Assembly: GCF_900104725.1 (NCBI RefSeq)
Contig: NZ_LT629758.1
Coordinates: 1,798,001 to 1,862,000 of the forward strand
DNA: 64,000 nucleotides
Source of the DNA: Actinoplanes derwentensis
GTDB lineage: Bacteria > Actinomycetota > Actinomycetes > Mycobacteriales > Micromonosporaceae
Reading direction: 5' to 3'
Shown: piece after piece, positions 1 through 9,277 of the stretch
Position numbering within the stretch: the stretch's first letter is position 1
How the letters are laid out: every line of letters begins with the position of its first letter
Position numbers and translations under genes: made by a program
Notes under the pieces: model-generated
Seen by the model: only the letters and a program-made list of their open reading frames with translations
Databases searched by the model: none
Told to the model about the DNA's origin: nothing

Positions 1-219
1 GCTGTGCGGCAGCGCGAAGTACAGCCCGCTCGCCACGTGCCCGCCGCCGCCGGGGCAGGAGCCCTTGCCGGCGTACCCGTCGAAGAACATCTCGTGGCAG
101 TGGTCGCAGTAGCGCCAGTAGTTCTGCGTCGGCGCGCCGGCCCGGGCCGGCGCCGGGATCGTCAAGGCCCCGGCGGCGACCGCGGCGCCCAGTAAAGTCC
201 GTCGTGTCAGGTTTGTCAT
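1..219 (-). CDS. Secreted Cys-rich protein, N-terminal part only (cut by window edge)
   Basis: The gene runs off the left edge, so only the first 73 residues are visible. The start is the ATG at 219-217; the upstream ATG at 227 meets a stop after two codons. Residues 6-7 are an Arg pair followed by a hydrophobic stretch and an Ala-x-Ala site near residue 27, a Tat-like export signal. The mature part carries WRYCDHCHEMFF and then CPGGGGH, a C-x2-C plus CP-GG-H module that I recall from secreted actinobacterial proteins where it occurs in tandem. The function is unknown, and I cannot tell whether more modules follow outside the window. Confidence 0.7.
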   Translation of the reverse strand, partial: MTNLTRRTLLGAAVAAGALTIPAPARAGAPTQNYWRYCDHCHEMFFDGYAGKGSCPGGGGHVASGLYFALPHS

Positions 220-317
220 GTTTTCATGATAGATATCAGCCTTGGGGGATTTCGAACCGGCGGGCGTAGAGTCGAGGCACATCACCGGTACCGGTGGTCC
301 TGACGACGGGACGTCCG

Positions 318-1232
318 ATGGCATCACCGATCGTTTCCCGCGCCCGCGCGCAGGCCTTCTACCGTGCCGTGGTCACGGCGGGCCGGGCACCCTCGGCGCA
401 CAACACCCAACCGTGGCGGTGGCGCGCCTCCGGCCCGGTGCTGGACCTGCTCGCCGGCCCGGCCGGGCACCTCGCGATGATCGGCTGCGGCGCGGCCCTG
501 CACCACGCCCGGCTGAGTCTGGCCGCGCAGGGCTGGCGGGCGACCGTCGAGCGCCGCTCCCGTTCGGCCCGCTCCGGCCCGCTGGCCCGGTTGCGCCTGG
601 AGGGCCGGGCCCCGGCCAGTCCCGGCACCGCCCGGCTGGCCCGTGCCGTCCGTCAGCGGCACACCGACCCGCGGCCGGTCACCGGCCGGGCGATCACCGC
701 CGAGGAGATGCGCAACCTGGTCCGGGCGTTCCACTCGCACGATGTCGGGTTGCACGTGCTGCGTCCGCATCAGGTTCTCGACCTGGCGGTGGCGGTGGCC
801 GGCGAGGGTGCCGCCGACCCGGCTGAGCAGCAGTGGCACGAGCAGCTGGCGCTGTGGACCGGCGGTGACCGGATCGTCGGCGCCGCCGACCGTGGCCGGC
901 TGCCCGTGCGGTGCGGCTCGCGGGACCGGGCGGCGACGTTCGCTGTCCTGCACGGGCGCGGCGATCACGACATGGACTGGTTGTACGCGGGGGAGGCGCT
1001 GTCGGCGGGCTGGCTGGCGGCTACTCAGCAGGGGGTGTCGGTGCTGCCGTTCTCGGCGCCGATCGAGCGGGCGGACGCGCGGGAGATGCTGCGGCGGGCG
1101 GTGCCCGAGGCGGCCCAGCCGTACGTGATGATCCGCCTGGGCCGCCACGCCACCCAGGCTGTCGCGGGCCCCACCTCGCGGCTGGGTGTCCGGCAGATCA
1201 TCGACCGGGGTACACGCCGGCAAACGGTGTGA
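318..1232 (+). CDS. Acg-family FMN-binding nitroreductase-like protein
   Basis: The product is 304 aa from ATG 318, which has a GGGA ribosome site just upstream; an in-frame GTG at 294 is possible but adds a poor N-terminus. Residues 25-33 read PSAHNTQPW, the N-terminal flavin-site motif of the Acg (Rv2032-like) nitroreductase family. Arg- and Asp-rich helices in the middle and a C-terminal segment ending before a second SRL-type motif also fit. Family members bind FMN and are linked to redox or dormancy responses in mycobacteria, often without measurable nitroreductase activity. The histidine kinase gene follows after 63 bp on the same strand, so the two may be co-regulated, but no operator is visible. 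Confidence 0.8.
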   Translation: MASPIVSRARAQAFYRAVVTAGRAPSAHNTQPWRWRASGPVLDLLAGPAGHLAMIGCGAALHHARLSLAAQGWRATVERRSRSARSGPLARLRLEGRAPASPGTARLARAVRQRHTDPRPVTGRAITAEEMRNLVRAFHSHDVGLHVLRPHQVLDLAVAVAGEGAADPAEQQWHEQLALWTGGDRIVGAADRGRLPVRCGSRDRAATFAVLHGRGDHDMDWLYAGEALSAGWLAATQQGVSVLPFSAPIERADAREMLRRAVPEAAQPYVMIRLGRHATQAVAGPTSRLGVRQIIDRGTRRQTV

Positions 1233-1295
1233 TTCGCGGCGGCCGTCCGGGGAACATCATCGACGACCCGTTGCCGCACCCGAATCAGGTTGATC

Positions 1296-3311
1296 ATGCT
1301 GTTCGTCGACGAGACAGTGCTGGGCGATCCCGCGCGCCTGGCGGCGGTGGACCGGGCGCGACGGTTGTTACCCGTACAGCCGCTGCCGTTGAACGCGCTG
1401 GTCCGGATGGCCGCCCGGCTGTTGCACGCGCCGCTGGCGACGATGGCCCTCGCGGGCCGTGACGGGGAGCACCTGGTGAGCGCGCACGGAGCCGGGGAGG
1501 CGGGCGCCGAGGGGGCGTGCGGGCACGTGGTCAGCCTGAACCGCCCGGTGCGCAGCGGTTTCCTGGGGGTGCCGATCCGTGACGACGGCGGCCAGCCGGT
1601 CGGGGCCCTCGCCGTCTTCGACTCCGCGGAGCGGGTGTGGACCGACGGTGAGGAGGCGGCGCTGACCGAGATCGCCGAGCTGCTGCGGGCCACCGGCGAG
1701 GCGGAGGCACGGGACCGTAGCCTGCTGTCGGTGCTGCTGGAGAACCTGTCGGCGTCGGTCATCGCCTGTGACGACACCGGCCGGGTGATCGCGTTGAACC
1801 GGTCGGCGCGGGAGGCGCACGGGCTGTCCGCGACCGGGCCGATGCCGCCGGACTACGAGTCGACCGCCGACGGGGTGCTGCGCGACTCCGCGATGCGGCC
1901 GCTGGCCGGGGATCACACTCCGTTGATCCGCGCGCTGCACGGGGAACACCTCGACGCGGTGGACGTGCTGACCACCACGCCCGGCGACCAGATCCGCACC
2001 TTCGCGACCACGGCCCGGCCGCTGACCGCCCGGGACGGGCGGTTGCTGGGCGCGCTGGCGGTGGCCGACGAGCTGACCGAGATCCGCCGGGCCGAACGGT
2101 TCCGGATCTGTCACCTGGCCGTCGACAAGGCGCTGCGTACCGCGCAGACCGAGTCCGGCGCGGCCCTCGGGGTGCTGACGGCGGTCGGGACCACGCTGGG
2201 CTGGCCGTGCGCGGAGCTGTTCCTGATCGACGAGTCCACCGGTCTGCTGCGGTCGGCCGCGCACTGGGACGTCTCCGGTCACGACACCGACGGCTTCTTC
2301 GGCAACCCGCCGAGCCGGGGGATGGGCGTGACCGGTCGGGTCTGGGAGTCCGGTCGCCCACTCTGGGTGGCCGACGTGGCCATCGACGACGACCTGATCA
2401 AACCCCGGGAGCTTGCTGAGGTACGTGTCTGGCGGCGCCGTGGCATCCGGACGGTGCTGGCGGTCCCGGTGCACGACGGCGACACGATGCTGGGTGTCCT
2501 GATCTGCTGCGCCGACTCCCGGGAGGACCACGAGCAGCTGCTCACCGTGCTGCTGGAGGGGGTGGCCGCCCAGTTCGGCGTGTATGTCGCGTCGCGCCGC
2601 ACCGCGCAGGTGACCCGGCAGCTGGCTCGCGCCCAGGACGACCTGATCGCTCTGGTCGGCCACGAGATGCGTACCCCACTGACCTCGATCGCCGCGAATG
2701 TGACGATGCTCGTCGAGGACTCCGGCGATCTCGGCGAGGACGTCCGCCAGATGCTGCGTTCTGTGGCCCGCAACACCACCGCGCTCCAGCGGATCGTGGA
2801 CAAGCTGCTCGACCTGGCCGGCCTGGACTCCGGCTACCTGCTGCTGGATCTGGAGAAGGTCGACCTGGCCGTGCTGCTGGCCGGCACGGTGTCCGCTACC
2901 CGGCACCTGGCCGCCGACACCGGTGTGGTGCTGCGGACCGCGCTGCCGGCGCATCTGGTCCTGGACGGGGACACCGTCCGGTTGCGGCAGGTCGTCGACG
3001 ATCTGCTGTCCAACGCGGTCAAGTACAGCCCGCTCGGGGGTGAGGTCCGCATCGCACTCACGACCGACGACACGATGGCCGAACTCCGGATCACCGACAC
3101 CGGTATCGGTACCTCGGCGGACGAGCGCGGGCGGGTCTTCGACCGGTTCTTCCGGGGCAGCAACGTCCGGCATCAGGGCACCGTCGGCAGCGGGCTCGGG
3201 CTCAGCCTGGCCAGCACGATCGTGCGGATGCACGGCGGAGCCATCCAGCTGGCCGCCAACCAGCCGACCGGCACCGTGGTCACCGTGCGGCTGCCGCTGC
3301 CCGTGGCGTGA
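1296..3311 (+). CDS. GAF-PAS-GAF sensor histidine kinase
   Basis: The likely start is ATG 1296, preceded by AGG; TTG 1290 is in frame. Domain order is an N-terminal GAF-like region (about residues 10-135), a PAS-like region (about 145-265), a second GAF (about 285-435), then HisKA and HATPase_c. The phospho-acceptor is His456 in LVGHEMRTPL. The N box (LSNAVKYSP), DTGIG and GSGLGLS mark the ATPase domain. There is no transmembrane segment, so it senses a cytoplasmic signal. No response regulator gene is adjacent, so it is an orphan kinase. The signal ligand is not deducible: neither GAF domain has an obvious chromophore Cys or heme His signature that I could assign. Confidence 0.88.
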   Translation: MLFVDETVLGDPARLAAVDRARRLLPVQPLPLNALVRMAARLLHAPLATMALAGRDGEHLVSAHGAGEAGAEGACGHVVSLNRPVRSGFLGVPIRDDGGQPVGALAVFDSAERVWTDGEEAALTEIAELLRATGEAEARDRSLLSVLLENLSASVIACDDTGRVIALNRSAREAHGLSATGPMPPDYESTADGVLRDSAMRPLAGDHTPLIRALHGEHLDAVDVLTTTPGDQIRTFATTARPLTARDGRLLGALAVADELTEIRRAERFRICHLAVDKALRTAQTESGAALGVLTAVGTTLGWPCAELFLIDESTGLLRSAAHWDVSGHDTDGFFGNPPSRGMGVTGRVWESGRPLWVADVAIDDDLIKPRELAEVRVWRRRGIRTVLAVPVHDGDTMLGVLICCADSREDHEQLLTVLLEGVAAQFGVYVASRRTAQVTRQLARAQDDLIALVGHEMRTPLTSIAANVTMLVEDSGDLGEDVRQMLRSVARNTTALQRIVDKLLDLAGLDSGYLLLDLEKVDLAVLLAGTVSATRHLAADTGVVLRTALPAHLVLDGDTVRLRQVVDDLLSNAVKYSPLGGEVRIALTTDDTMAELRITDTGIGTSADERGRVFDRFFRGSNVRHQGTVGSGLGLSLASTIVRMHGGAIQLAANQPTGTVVTVRLPLPVA

Positions 3312-3320
3312 GGGCCCGGT

Positions 3321-4061
3321 CTACTTCTGGATCAGGGTCATCTCGAACGCGTAGAAGTCCGGGCGGTAGACGTGCCGGCCGAACTCCACCACGCGGCCCT
3401 CGTTGTCGTACGCGGTGCGCTCCATGGTCAGCAGGGGCGCGCCTGGTTCCTCGGCGAGCAGCGCCGCCTCGGCGGGGGTGGCGCGGCGGGAGCCGATGCG
3501 CTGCTGGGCCACCGACATGGAGACGTTGGCCCGGCGCAGCGAGGAGTAGAGACCCTCGTTCTCCAGGTCGAACGGTGCCAGGTCGACCATGTCGCACCGC
3601 AGGTAGTTGCGCAGGATCGCCAGGGGCTCGTCGCCGATCAGGCGCAGCCGTTCCAGGTCCCAGATCTCGTCGTCGGGGGTGGTCCGCAGCGCGTGCGAGA
3701 GCGCGGCGTCGGCGGGGATCCGGTCCTGCCGCAGGATCCGGGTGCGGGGACCCTGGCCGGCGCTGTTGAGGTCGTCGAAGAGGCTGGTCAGTTCGAGGGT
3801 GCGCCGGACCTGGCCGTGCACCACCTGGGTTCCGACGCCGCGTTTGCGGACCAGCATGCCCTTGTCGACCAGCAGCTGGATCGCCTGGCGGATGGTGGGG
3901 CGGGAGAGGCCGAGCTGCTGGGCGAGGGCGATCTCGTTCTCCAGCCGGTCGCCGGGGCGCAGCGCGCCGTCCACGATCGCCCGCTCGAACTGCTCGGCGA
4001 CCTGGAAATACAGCGGCACGGGGCTGGCCCGGTCGAGGGTGACGGGAGGGGGGAAGCTCAC
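3321..4061 (-). CDS. GntR/HutC-family transcriptional regulator, likely repressor of the inositol genes
   Basis: The protein is 246 aa. Residues 10-80 form a GntR winged helix (PLYFQVAEQFERAI, then LSRPTIRQAIQLLVDKG), followed by a UTRA ligand-binding domain to the C-terminus. It is transcribed divergently from iolE, with 135 bp between the two genes holding two TGTC-N2-GACA palindromes. The same palindrome precedes iolC 7 kb away. This is the arrangement expected for an IolR-type repressor released by inositol or a pathway intermediate; the ligand is inferred from context. The gene ends 9 bp after the histidine kinase stop, in convergent orientation. Confidence 0.88.
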   Translation of the reverse strand: MSFPPPVTLDRASPVPLYFQVAEQFERAIVDGALRPGDRLENEIALAQQLGLSRPTIRQAIQLLVDKGMLVRKRGVGTQVVHGQVRRTLELTSLFDDLNSAGQGPRTRILRQDRIPADAALSHALRTTPDDEIWDLERLRLIGDEPLAILRNYLRCDMVDLAPFDLENEGLYSSLRRANVSMSVAQQRIGSRRATPAEAALLAEEPGAPLLTMERTAYDNEGRVVEFGRHVYRPDFYAFEMTLIQK

Positions 4062-4094
4062 GCTATGAATCTACCTCTCGCCGGGCAACGTCCT

Positions 4095-4108
4095 AATGTC
4101 CTGACAAA
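4095..4108. promoter_or_regulatory. Candidate GntR (IolR-like) operator 1
   Basis: AATGTCCTGACAAA contains TGTC-CT-GACA, a 4+4 inverted repeat extended by A/T on both sides. It lies between the divergent regulator and iolE. A TTGACA hexamer follows at 4112-4117, so a bound repressor would cover a -35-like element. The core fits the KGWCHTRACA motif that I recall for IolR of Corynebacterium glutamicum. Confidence 0.65.
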
Positions 4109-4159
4109 CTATTGACAGGGGGTTGTGACCGCGAGCACAGTTCATCTGGTCGAAACGAG

Positions 4160-4173
4160 TTTGTCACGACAAA
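4160..4173. promoter_or_regulatory. Candidate GntR (IolR-like) operator 2
   Basis: TTTGTCACGACAAA is an inverted repeat with perfect 6-bp arms (TTTGTC / GACAAA) around a 2-bp centre, 24 bp upstream of the iolE start codon. It shares the TGTC-N2-GACA core with operators 1 and 3. Its position between promoter and ribosome site suits a roadblock or second repressor site. Confidence 0.6.
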
Positions 4174-4196
4174 GTATTCAGCGGAAGGGACGAACG

Positions 4197-5090
4197 ATGG
4201 TCGCAGGTCAGCAGGCCTCCGCCCGGGACCGGATCGCCGGTGCCCCCATCTCCTGGGGCGTGTGCGAGGTACCGAACTGGGGTTACCAGATGCCCGCCGA
4301 GCGGGTTCTCGCCGACATGCAGAGCCTGGGGCTGCGGGCCACCGAGTTCGGGCCGGACGGGTTCCTCCCGGACGCACCGGCCGACAAGGCGACACTGCTG
4401 CGGTCGTACGGGCTGCAGGGTGTCGGGGGTTTCCTGCCCGTGGTCCTGCACGACCCCGGACATGACCCGATCGGTGAGGTGGACGTCTTCGCCGACGCCT
4501 GTCTCGCCTCCGGCGCGGGGGTGATCGTGCTGGCCGCGATCACCGGGCTGGACGGTTACGACGTGCGCCCCACCCTCGACGAGCTGCAGTGGAAGACCCT
4601 GCTCGGCAACCTGGACCGGATCGCCGCGCACGCCGCCGGGCGCGGCCTGCTCGCGGTGATCCACCCGCACATGGGCACGATGGTGGAGGGCGCCACCGAC
4701 GTGCAGCGGGTCCTGGACGGCTCGCAGATCGGCCTGTGCGTCGACACCGGGCACCTGGTGGCCGCCGGCGCCGACCCGGTCGCGATCACCGTGGCCAACC
4801 CGTCCCGGGTCAAGCACGTGCACCTCAAGGACGTCGACGCCGCCCGCGCGGCCCGGGTGGTGGCCGGCGAGATCTCCTTCTCGGACGCGGTCGCCGACGG
4901 CATGTGGACCGTCCTCGGCGAGGGGTCGGTCGACGTCCGGGCCATGATCGACGCGCTGGAGGGTTCCGGCTACCAGGGCTGGTACGTGCTGGAGCAGGAC
5001 TTGATGCTCCGCGACGGGGAACCCGGTGGTGAGGGGCCGATCGCCGACGTACGACGGTGCCTGGCGTTCGTCGAGAAGGCGCTCTCGTAG
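4197..5090 (+). CDS. iolE: Myo-inosose-2 dehydratase (IolE)
   Basis: The enzyme dehydrates 2-keto-myo-inositol to the diketone used by IolD, in the cytoplasm, with a metal cofactor. The 297-aa product starts at ATG 4197 behind GGAAGGGA; an upstream in-frame GTG at 4125 has no ribosome site and would place both operators inside the gene. It is an AP-endonuclease-2 TIM barrel. Family motifs visible in order are HPHMGT, CVDTGHL, KHVHLKD, and a C-terminal GYQGWYVLEQD. It is the first gene of the inositol block and is followed 57 bp later by the transporter's binding-protein gene. Confidence 0.9.
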   Translation: MVAGQQASARDRIAGAPISWGVCEVPNWGYQMPAERVLADMQSLGLRATEFGPDGFLPDAPADKATLLRSYGLQGVGGFLPVVLHDPGHDPIGEVDVFADACLASGAGVIVLAAITGLDGYDVRPTLDELQWKTLLGNLDRIAAHAAGRGLLAVIHPHMGTMVEGATDVQRVLDGSQIGLCVDTGHLVAAGADPVAITVANPSRVKHVHLKDVDAARAARVVAGEISFSDAVADGMWTVLGEGSVDVRAMIDALEGSGYQGWYVLEQDLMLRDGEPGGEGPIADVRRCLAFVEKALS

Positions 5091-5147
5091 ATCATCTTTG
5101 CAAGTGCTCCCATGAAGTTGTTCTCACACACGAAAAGGAACGCACAT

Positions 5148-6137
5148 ATGAAGATGCAGCGAATCGTCGGAACCGTCGGGGCCGCCATACTGGCCGGCAC
5201 CGTCCTGGTGGCCTGTAGCGGCACCGGCAAGGAGGAGGACACCTCCTCCACCACCACCACCGGCGGCGGCACCAAGAGCAGCGGGTTCACCTACGCCGTC
5301 GTCACCCACTCGGGCCCCGGCGACGCCTTCTGGGACCGGGTGAAGTCCGGCGCGGAGAAGGCCGGTGCGGACTACGGCGCGACGATTCAGTACAACTCCG
5401 ACCCCGACCCGGCCAAGCAGTCGCAGCTGATCGACGCCGCCGTGGCCAGCAAGGTCAACGGCATCGTGGTCTCGATGGCCAACCCCGACGGTCTCGAGGA
5501 GAGCGTCAAGAAGGCCGTCGCCGCCGGTATCCCGGTGGTCACCATCAACTCCGGCCTGGACAAGTTCAAGGAGTTCGGGGCGATCACCCACGTCGGTCAG
5601 AGTGAGTCGGTCGCGGGCGAGGCCGTCGGCGCCCGGCTGAAGTCCGAGGGCCAGACCAAGGCCGTCTGTGTGATCCAGGAAGCCGGCAACGTGGGCCTGG
5701 AGGAGCGCTGCGCCGCCGCCGCCAAGGCCTTCGGCGCGATGGAGAACCTGCAGGTCGACGGCACCGACGACGCCGCGGTCCAGGCCTCGATCACCTCCAA
5801 GCTGCAGGCCGACCCGGCCATCGACACGGTGCTGACCCTCGGCGGGCAGTACGCCGTCGACGCCGTGAACGCCGTCGGTGAGGCGAGCAGCAAGGCCAAG
5901 GTGGCCACCTTCGACCTGTCCGAGGACGTGGTCACCAACATCGAGAGCGGCAAGATCCTGTTCGCGGTCGACCAGCAGCCTTACGTGCAGGGCTTCCTCG
6001 GGGTCACCACGCTCTACCTGAAGTCGGTCAACGGCAACGACGTGGGTGGTGGCCAGCCGATCAACTCCGGTCCTGCCTTCGTGACCAAGGAGAACGCCGC
6101 ACAGGTCGCCGAGTTCGCCGCCAAGGGCACCCGCTGA
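5148..6137 (+). CDS. Sugar/inositol ABC transporter substrate-binding lipoprotein
   Basis: The product is 329 aa from ATG 5148, with AAGGAA 8 bp upstream. An n-h-c signal ending in VLVACSG gives a lipidation Cys, so the mature protein is anchored outside the membrane. A Ser/Thr/Gly-rich tether precedes a type I periplasmic-binding fold of the RbsB/Peripla_BP_4 class, with the ligand-contact segments DPDPAKQ, SMANPDG, INSG and DQQPYVQG. Given its place between iolE and the permease, myo-inositol is the probable ligand, but ribose- or xylose-type specificity cannot be excluded from sequence alone. Confidence 0.87.
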   Translation: MKMQRIVGTVGAAILAGTVLVACSGTGKEEDTSSTTTTGGGTKSSGFTYAVVTHSGPGDAFWDRVKSGAEKAGADYGATIQYNSDPDPAKQSQLIDAAVASKVNGIVVSMANPDGLEESVKKAVAAGIPVVTINSGLDKFKEFGAITHVGQSESVAGEAVGARLKSEGQTKAVCVIQEAGNVGLEERCAAAAKAFGAMENLQVDGTDDAAVQASITSKLQADPAIDTVLTLGGQYAVDAVNAVGEASSKAKVATFDLSEDVVTNIESGKILFAVDQQPYVQGFLGVTTLYLKSVNGNDVGGGQPINSGPAFVTKENAAQVAEFAAKGTR

Positions 6138-6228
6138 CGACCGGGCCGGGTACGGCCAGCCGCCGTACCCGGCCTCGTTCCCCCTCCCGCACACCCCCCA
6201 ACGCCTCCAGCGAGGAGTAGTTCGGCTC

Positions 6229-7266
6229 ATGTCGACAGCAACGGCGGTCGACGAGCGCGTCAGCGGCTCGTCGAATTTCACCAAGGTCCTGAAGAGACCC
6301 GAGAGCGGGGCGATGGTCGCCGCCATCGTCATCTTCCTGTGGTTCGCCCTGACCACCGACGCGTTCGCGACCTCCGGCGGATCCAGCACCTGGCTCCTGG
6401 GTTCCTCGACGATCGGCATCATGGCCGTCGCCGTGGCACTCCTGATGATCGGCGGCGAATTCGACCTCTCCGCCGGAGCGATGACCGGATTCACCGGCCT
6501 GCTGGTCGGCATCCTCACCACCGAGTACGGCCTGAACATCTGGGTCGCCATCGTCGTCTCCCTGGTCCTGGCCCTGCTGATCGGCGCGGTCAACGGCATC
6601 CTGGTGATGAAGACCGGACTGCCCAGTTTCATCGTCACCCTCGGCACCTTCTTCGTCCTGCAGGGCGTGGACCTGGCCGGCACCAAGGCGCTGATCGGTC
6701 AGGTCGCCATCCAGGGCATGGCCAAGGTGCCCTACTACGACCAGCCGCACGCGATCTTCGGCTCCGCGGTGACCTGGGGCGACGGCGGTTCGGTCTACGC
6801 CTCGGTCTTCTGGTGGATCGGCGTGACAGCGGTCGCCACCTGGGTCCTGATGCGTACCCGGATCGGTAACTGGATCTTCGCGCTCGGCGGCGCCCAGCAG
6901 TCCGCCCGCCAGGTCGGCGTCCCGGTGTTCCGGGCCAAGGTCGGCCTGTTCATGACCACGGCGGCGGCCGGCTGGCTGGTCGGCATGCTCACCCTCTTCC
7001 GCACCTCGACGGTGCAGGCCAACACCGGTGTCGGCCAGGAGTTCATCTACATCATCTGCGCCGTGGTCGGCGGCTGCCTGCTGACCGGCGGTTACGGCTC
7101 GGCGATCGGCGCGGCCTTCGGCGCCCTCATCTACGGCATGGTCAACCAGGGCATCGTCTACTCCGGCTGGGACAGCAACTGGCTGAAGACCTTCCTCGGC
7201 GCGATGCTGCTGGGTGCGGTGCTGCTCAACGAGTGGGTCCGGCGCAGAGCGGAGCAGTCCCGATGA
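6229..7266 (+). CDS. ABC transporter permease (RbsC/FrcC type), probable inositol importer
   Basis: This 345-aa BPD_transp_2 permease has about nine to ten hydrophobic segments and the family's [11 protein letters not shown] loop near residues 75-90. The stop codon overlaps the ATG of the ATPase gene (ATGA), so the two are translationally coupled. Only one permease gene is present, so the channel is presumably a homodimer, as in ribose-type importers. A 90-bp spacer separates it from the binding-protein gene. Confidence 0.88.
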   Translation: MSTATAVDERVSGSSNFTKVLKRPESGAMVAAIVIFLWFALTTDAFATSGGSSTWLLGSSTIGIMAVAVALLMIGGEFDLSAGAMTGFTGLLVGILTTEYGLNIWVAIVVSLVLALLIGAVNGILVMKTGLPSFIVTLGTFFVLQGVDLAGTKALIGQVAIQGMAKVPYYDQPHAIFGSAVTWGDGGSVYASVFWWIGVTAVATWVLMRTRIGNWIFALGGAQQSARQVGVPVFRAKVGLFMTTAAAGWLVGMLTLFRTSTVQANTGVGQEFIYIICAVVGGCLLTGGYGSAIGAAFGALIYGMVNQGIVYSGWDSNWLKTFLGAMLLGAVLLNEWVRRRAEQSR

Positions 7267-8108
7267 CCGAACAGGACACCAAAGACATGGACGTTCTCGT
7301 CGAGGTACGCGACATCGGCAAGCGGTACGGCAACATCATCGCCCTCAGTGACGTCAGCACGTCGGTGCGGGCCGGGGAGGTGACCTGCGTGCTCGGCGAC
7401 AACGGCGCCGGCAAGTCGACCTTCATCAAGATCCTCGCCGGATCGCACGCCCACACCGACGGCACCCTGCTCGTCGACGGGCAGGAACGCACGTTCAGCA
7501 GTCCCCGCGAGGCGCTCGACGCCGGGATCGCCACGGTCTACCAGGACCTTGCCGTGGTCCCGCTGATGCCGGTCTGGCGCAACTTCTTCCTCGGCAGCGA
7601 GGCCACCAAGGGCAGCGGGCCGCTGCGCCGTCTCGACGTGCCGTTCATGCGGAAGACGGCCAAGACCGAACTCGCCGCCATGGGCATCGACCTGCGCGAC
7701 GTCGACCAGCCGATCGGCACCCTGTCCGGCGGTGAGCGGCAGTGCGTGGCGATCGCCCGGGCCGTGTACTTCGGCGCGCGGGTGCTGATCCTCGACGAAC
7801 CGACCGCGGCACTGGGCGTCAAACAGTCGGGTGTGGTGCTCAAGTACATCGCCAAGGCCCGCGACCGTGGCCTGGGCGTCGTCTTCATCACCCACAACCC
7901 GCACCACGCGCACCCGGTCGGCGACCGGTTCATGCTGCTGCGCCGGGGCCGCAGCCTCGGCGACTTCGCCAAGGCCGAACTGTCGATGGACGACCTGGTC
8001 TCGATGATGGCCGGCGGCGCCGAACTGGAGGCCTTGGCCCACGAGCTGGAACGCTCGATGGGCGCCGACTCGGCCGTCGTGCACGAACTCAAGGAGGACC
8101 TGCGATGA
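7263..8108 (+). CDS. ABC transporter ATP-binding protein, single-domain
   Basis: The 281-aa ATPase energises the adjacent permease. Walker A is GDNGAGKST, the signature is LSGGERQ, Walker B is VLILDEPTA and the switch His lies in FITHN. It carries one nucleotide-binding domain, whereas RbsA/IatA-type inositol or ribose ATPases are fusions of two and about 500 aa long. This resembles the FrcA/short form. The start is ATG 7263, overlapping the permease stop, and the stop overlaps the next ATG. Confidence 0.88.
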   Translation: MTEQDTKDMDVLVEVRDIGKRYGNIIALSDVSTSVRAGEVTCVLGDNGAGKSTFIKILAGSHAHTDGTLLVDGQERTFSSPREALDAGIATVYQDLAVVPLMPVWRNFFLGSEATKGSGPLRRLDVPFMRKTAKTELAAMGIDLRDVDQPIGTLSGGERQCVAIARAVYFGARVLILDEPTAALGVKQSGVVLKYIAKARDRGLGVVFITHNPHHAHPVGDRFMLLRRGRSLGDFAKAELSMDDLVSMMAGGAELEALAHELERSMGADSAVVHELKEDLR

Positions 8109-9277
8109 CCGCGGGCAAACCCACCCTCGGTGTCGGTGTCGTCGGCTTCGGCTGGATGGGACAGGTGCACGCCCGGGCGTTCAGCAGGCTGCTGCAGCAC
8201 TATCCGGACGCCCCGCTGCGGCCGCGGTTCGTGGCGGTGGCCGACACCGCCACCGACGACCGCAGTCAGCGGGCCGCCGCGGCCTTCGGCTTCGAGCACC
8301 AGCTCACCGACTGGCGGGACCTGATCGCCCGCGACGACGTTGACGTGGTCTGCGTGACCGGCCCGAACTTCATCCACCGCGACGTCGCCGTCGCGGCGGC
8401 ACAGGCCGGCAAACACCTGTGGGTGGAGAAACCGGCCGGGCGGACCTCGGCCGAGACCGGCGAGATCGTCGCGGCCGTGCAGGCGGCCGGGGTGCAGGCG
8501 GCGGCCGGGTTCAACTACCGCAACGCCCCCGCCGTCGAGTACGCCCGGCACCTGGTCCGGTCCGGTCGTCTCGGCCGGATCGAGCACACCGCGGTCCGGT
8601 TCTGCTCGGATTACTCGGCCCACCCGGACGGGGCGCTGACCTGGCGTTTCCAGAACGAGTTCGCCGGTTCCGGAGTTCTCGGCGACCTGGTCAGCCACGC
8701 CGTCGACCTGGTCCGTTTCGTGGTCGGCGATCTGACCGAACTGGTGGTCGACCGGGCCACCTTCATCACCGAGCGGCCCGCCGCCCTCGGGGCCGCCTCG
8801 CACTTCAGCCGGGGCGCGGACGGGCCACGGCTGCCGGTGGAGAACGAGGACTACGTCGCGGCTCTGCTGCGCCTGGCCGACGGGTCGCGGGGCACCTTGG
8901 AGTCCAGCCGCACCGAGGTCGGCGACCAGAACGCGTACTCCATCGAGGTGCACGGCACCGAGGGGGCACTGGCCTGGAACTACCGGCGGATGGGTGAGCT
9001 GCGGGTCTGCCTGGATCAGGACGTCCAGGACGCGCAGTACGCGACACTGATGGTGACGCCCGCGCATGGCGAACTGGGCGCGTTCCAGCCGGGTTCGGCC
9101 AACCCGATGAGCTACGACGATCTCAAGGTCGTCGAGGCGTACCGGCTGGTCGAATCGATCGGCACCGGCAAACCGGTCGGCGCCACCGTCACCGACGCGC
9201 TGATCGCGGCGCGGACCATCGACGCCATGCTGCTCTCCTCGCAGGAGCGCCGCTGGGTCACCCTCGGGGAGGCATGA
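8105..9277 (+). CDS. Gfo/Idh/MocA-family oxidoreductase, probable second inositol dehydrogenase
   Basis: This 390-aa protein has an N-terminal Rossmann fold ([11 protein letters not shown]) and the EKP motif in WVEKPAGRT, followed by the C-terminal beta-sheet domain. The start ATG overlaps the ATPase stop and the stop overlaps iolG. With a 337-aa IolG directly downstream, this longer paralogue may oxidise another stereoisomer such as scyllo-inositol or D-chiro-inositol. That is an inference from gene context; the substrate is not readable from the sequence. Confidence 0.83.
   Translation: MTAGKPTLGVGVVGFGWMGQVHARAFSRLLQHYPDAPLRPRFVAVADTATDDRSQRAAAAFGFEHQLTDWRDLIARDDVDVVCVTGPNFIHRDVAVAAAQAGKHLWVEKPAGRTSAETGEIVAAVQAAGVQAAAGFNYRNAPAVEYARHLVRSGRLGRIEHTAVRFCSDYSAHPDGALTWRFQNEFAGSGVLGDLVSHAVDLVRFVVGDLTELVVDRATFITERPAALGAASHFSRGADGPRLPVENEDYVAALLRLADGSRGTLESSRTEVGDQNAYSIEVHGTEGALAWNYRRMGELRVCLDQDVQDAQYATLMVTPAHGELGAFQPGSANPMSYDDLKVVEAYRLVESIGTGKPVGATVTDALIAARTIDAMLLSSQERRWVTLGEA

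Noticed and set aside
1368..3233. A 621-aa open frame on the minus strand
   Set aside because: It is antisense to the histidine kinase and has shadow composition (His/Gln/Gly/Arg-rich) without motifs.
3312..4196. Riboswitch or leader RNA before the inositol genes
   Set aside because: The 135-bp divergent region is filled by two operators and promoter-like hexamers; no hairpin/T-run or known aptamer pattern is visible.
5124..6686. A 520-aa open frame on the minus strand
   Set aside because: It covers the binding-protein gene and half of the permease in antisense; the sense genes have clear motifs, signals and ribosome sites.
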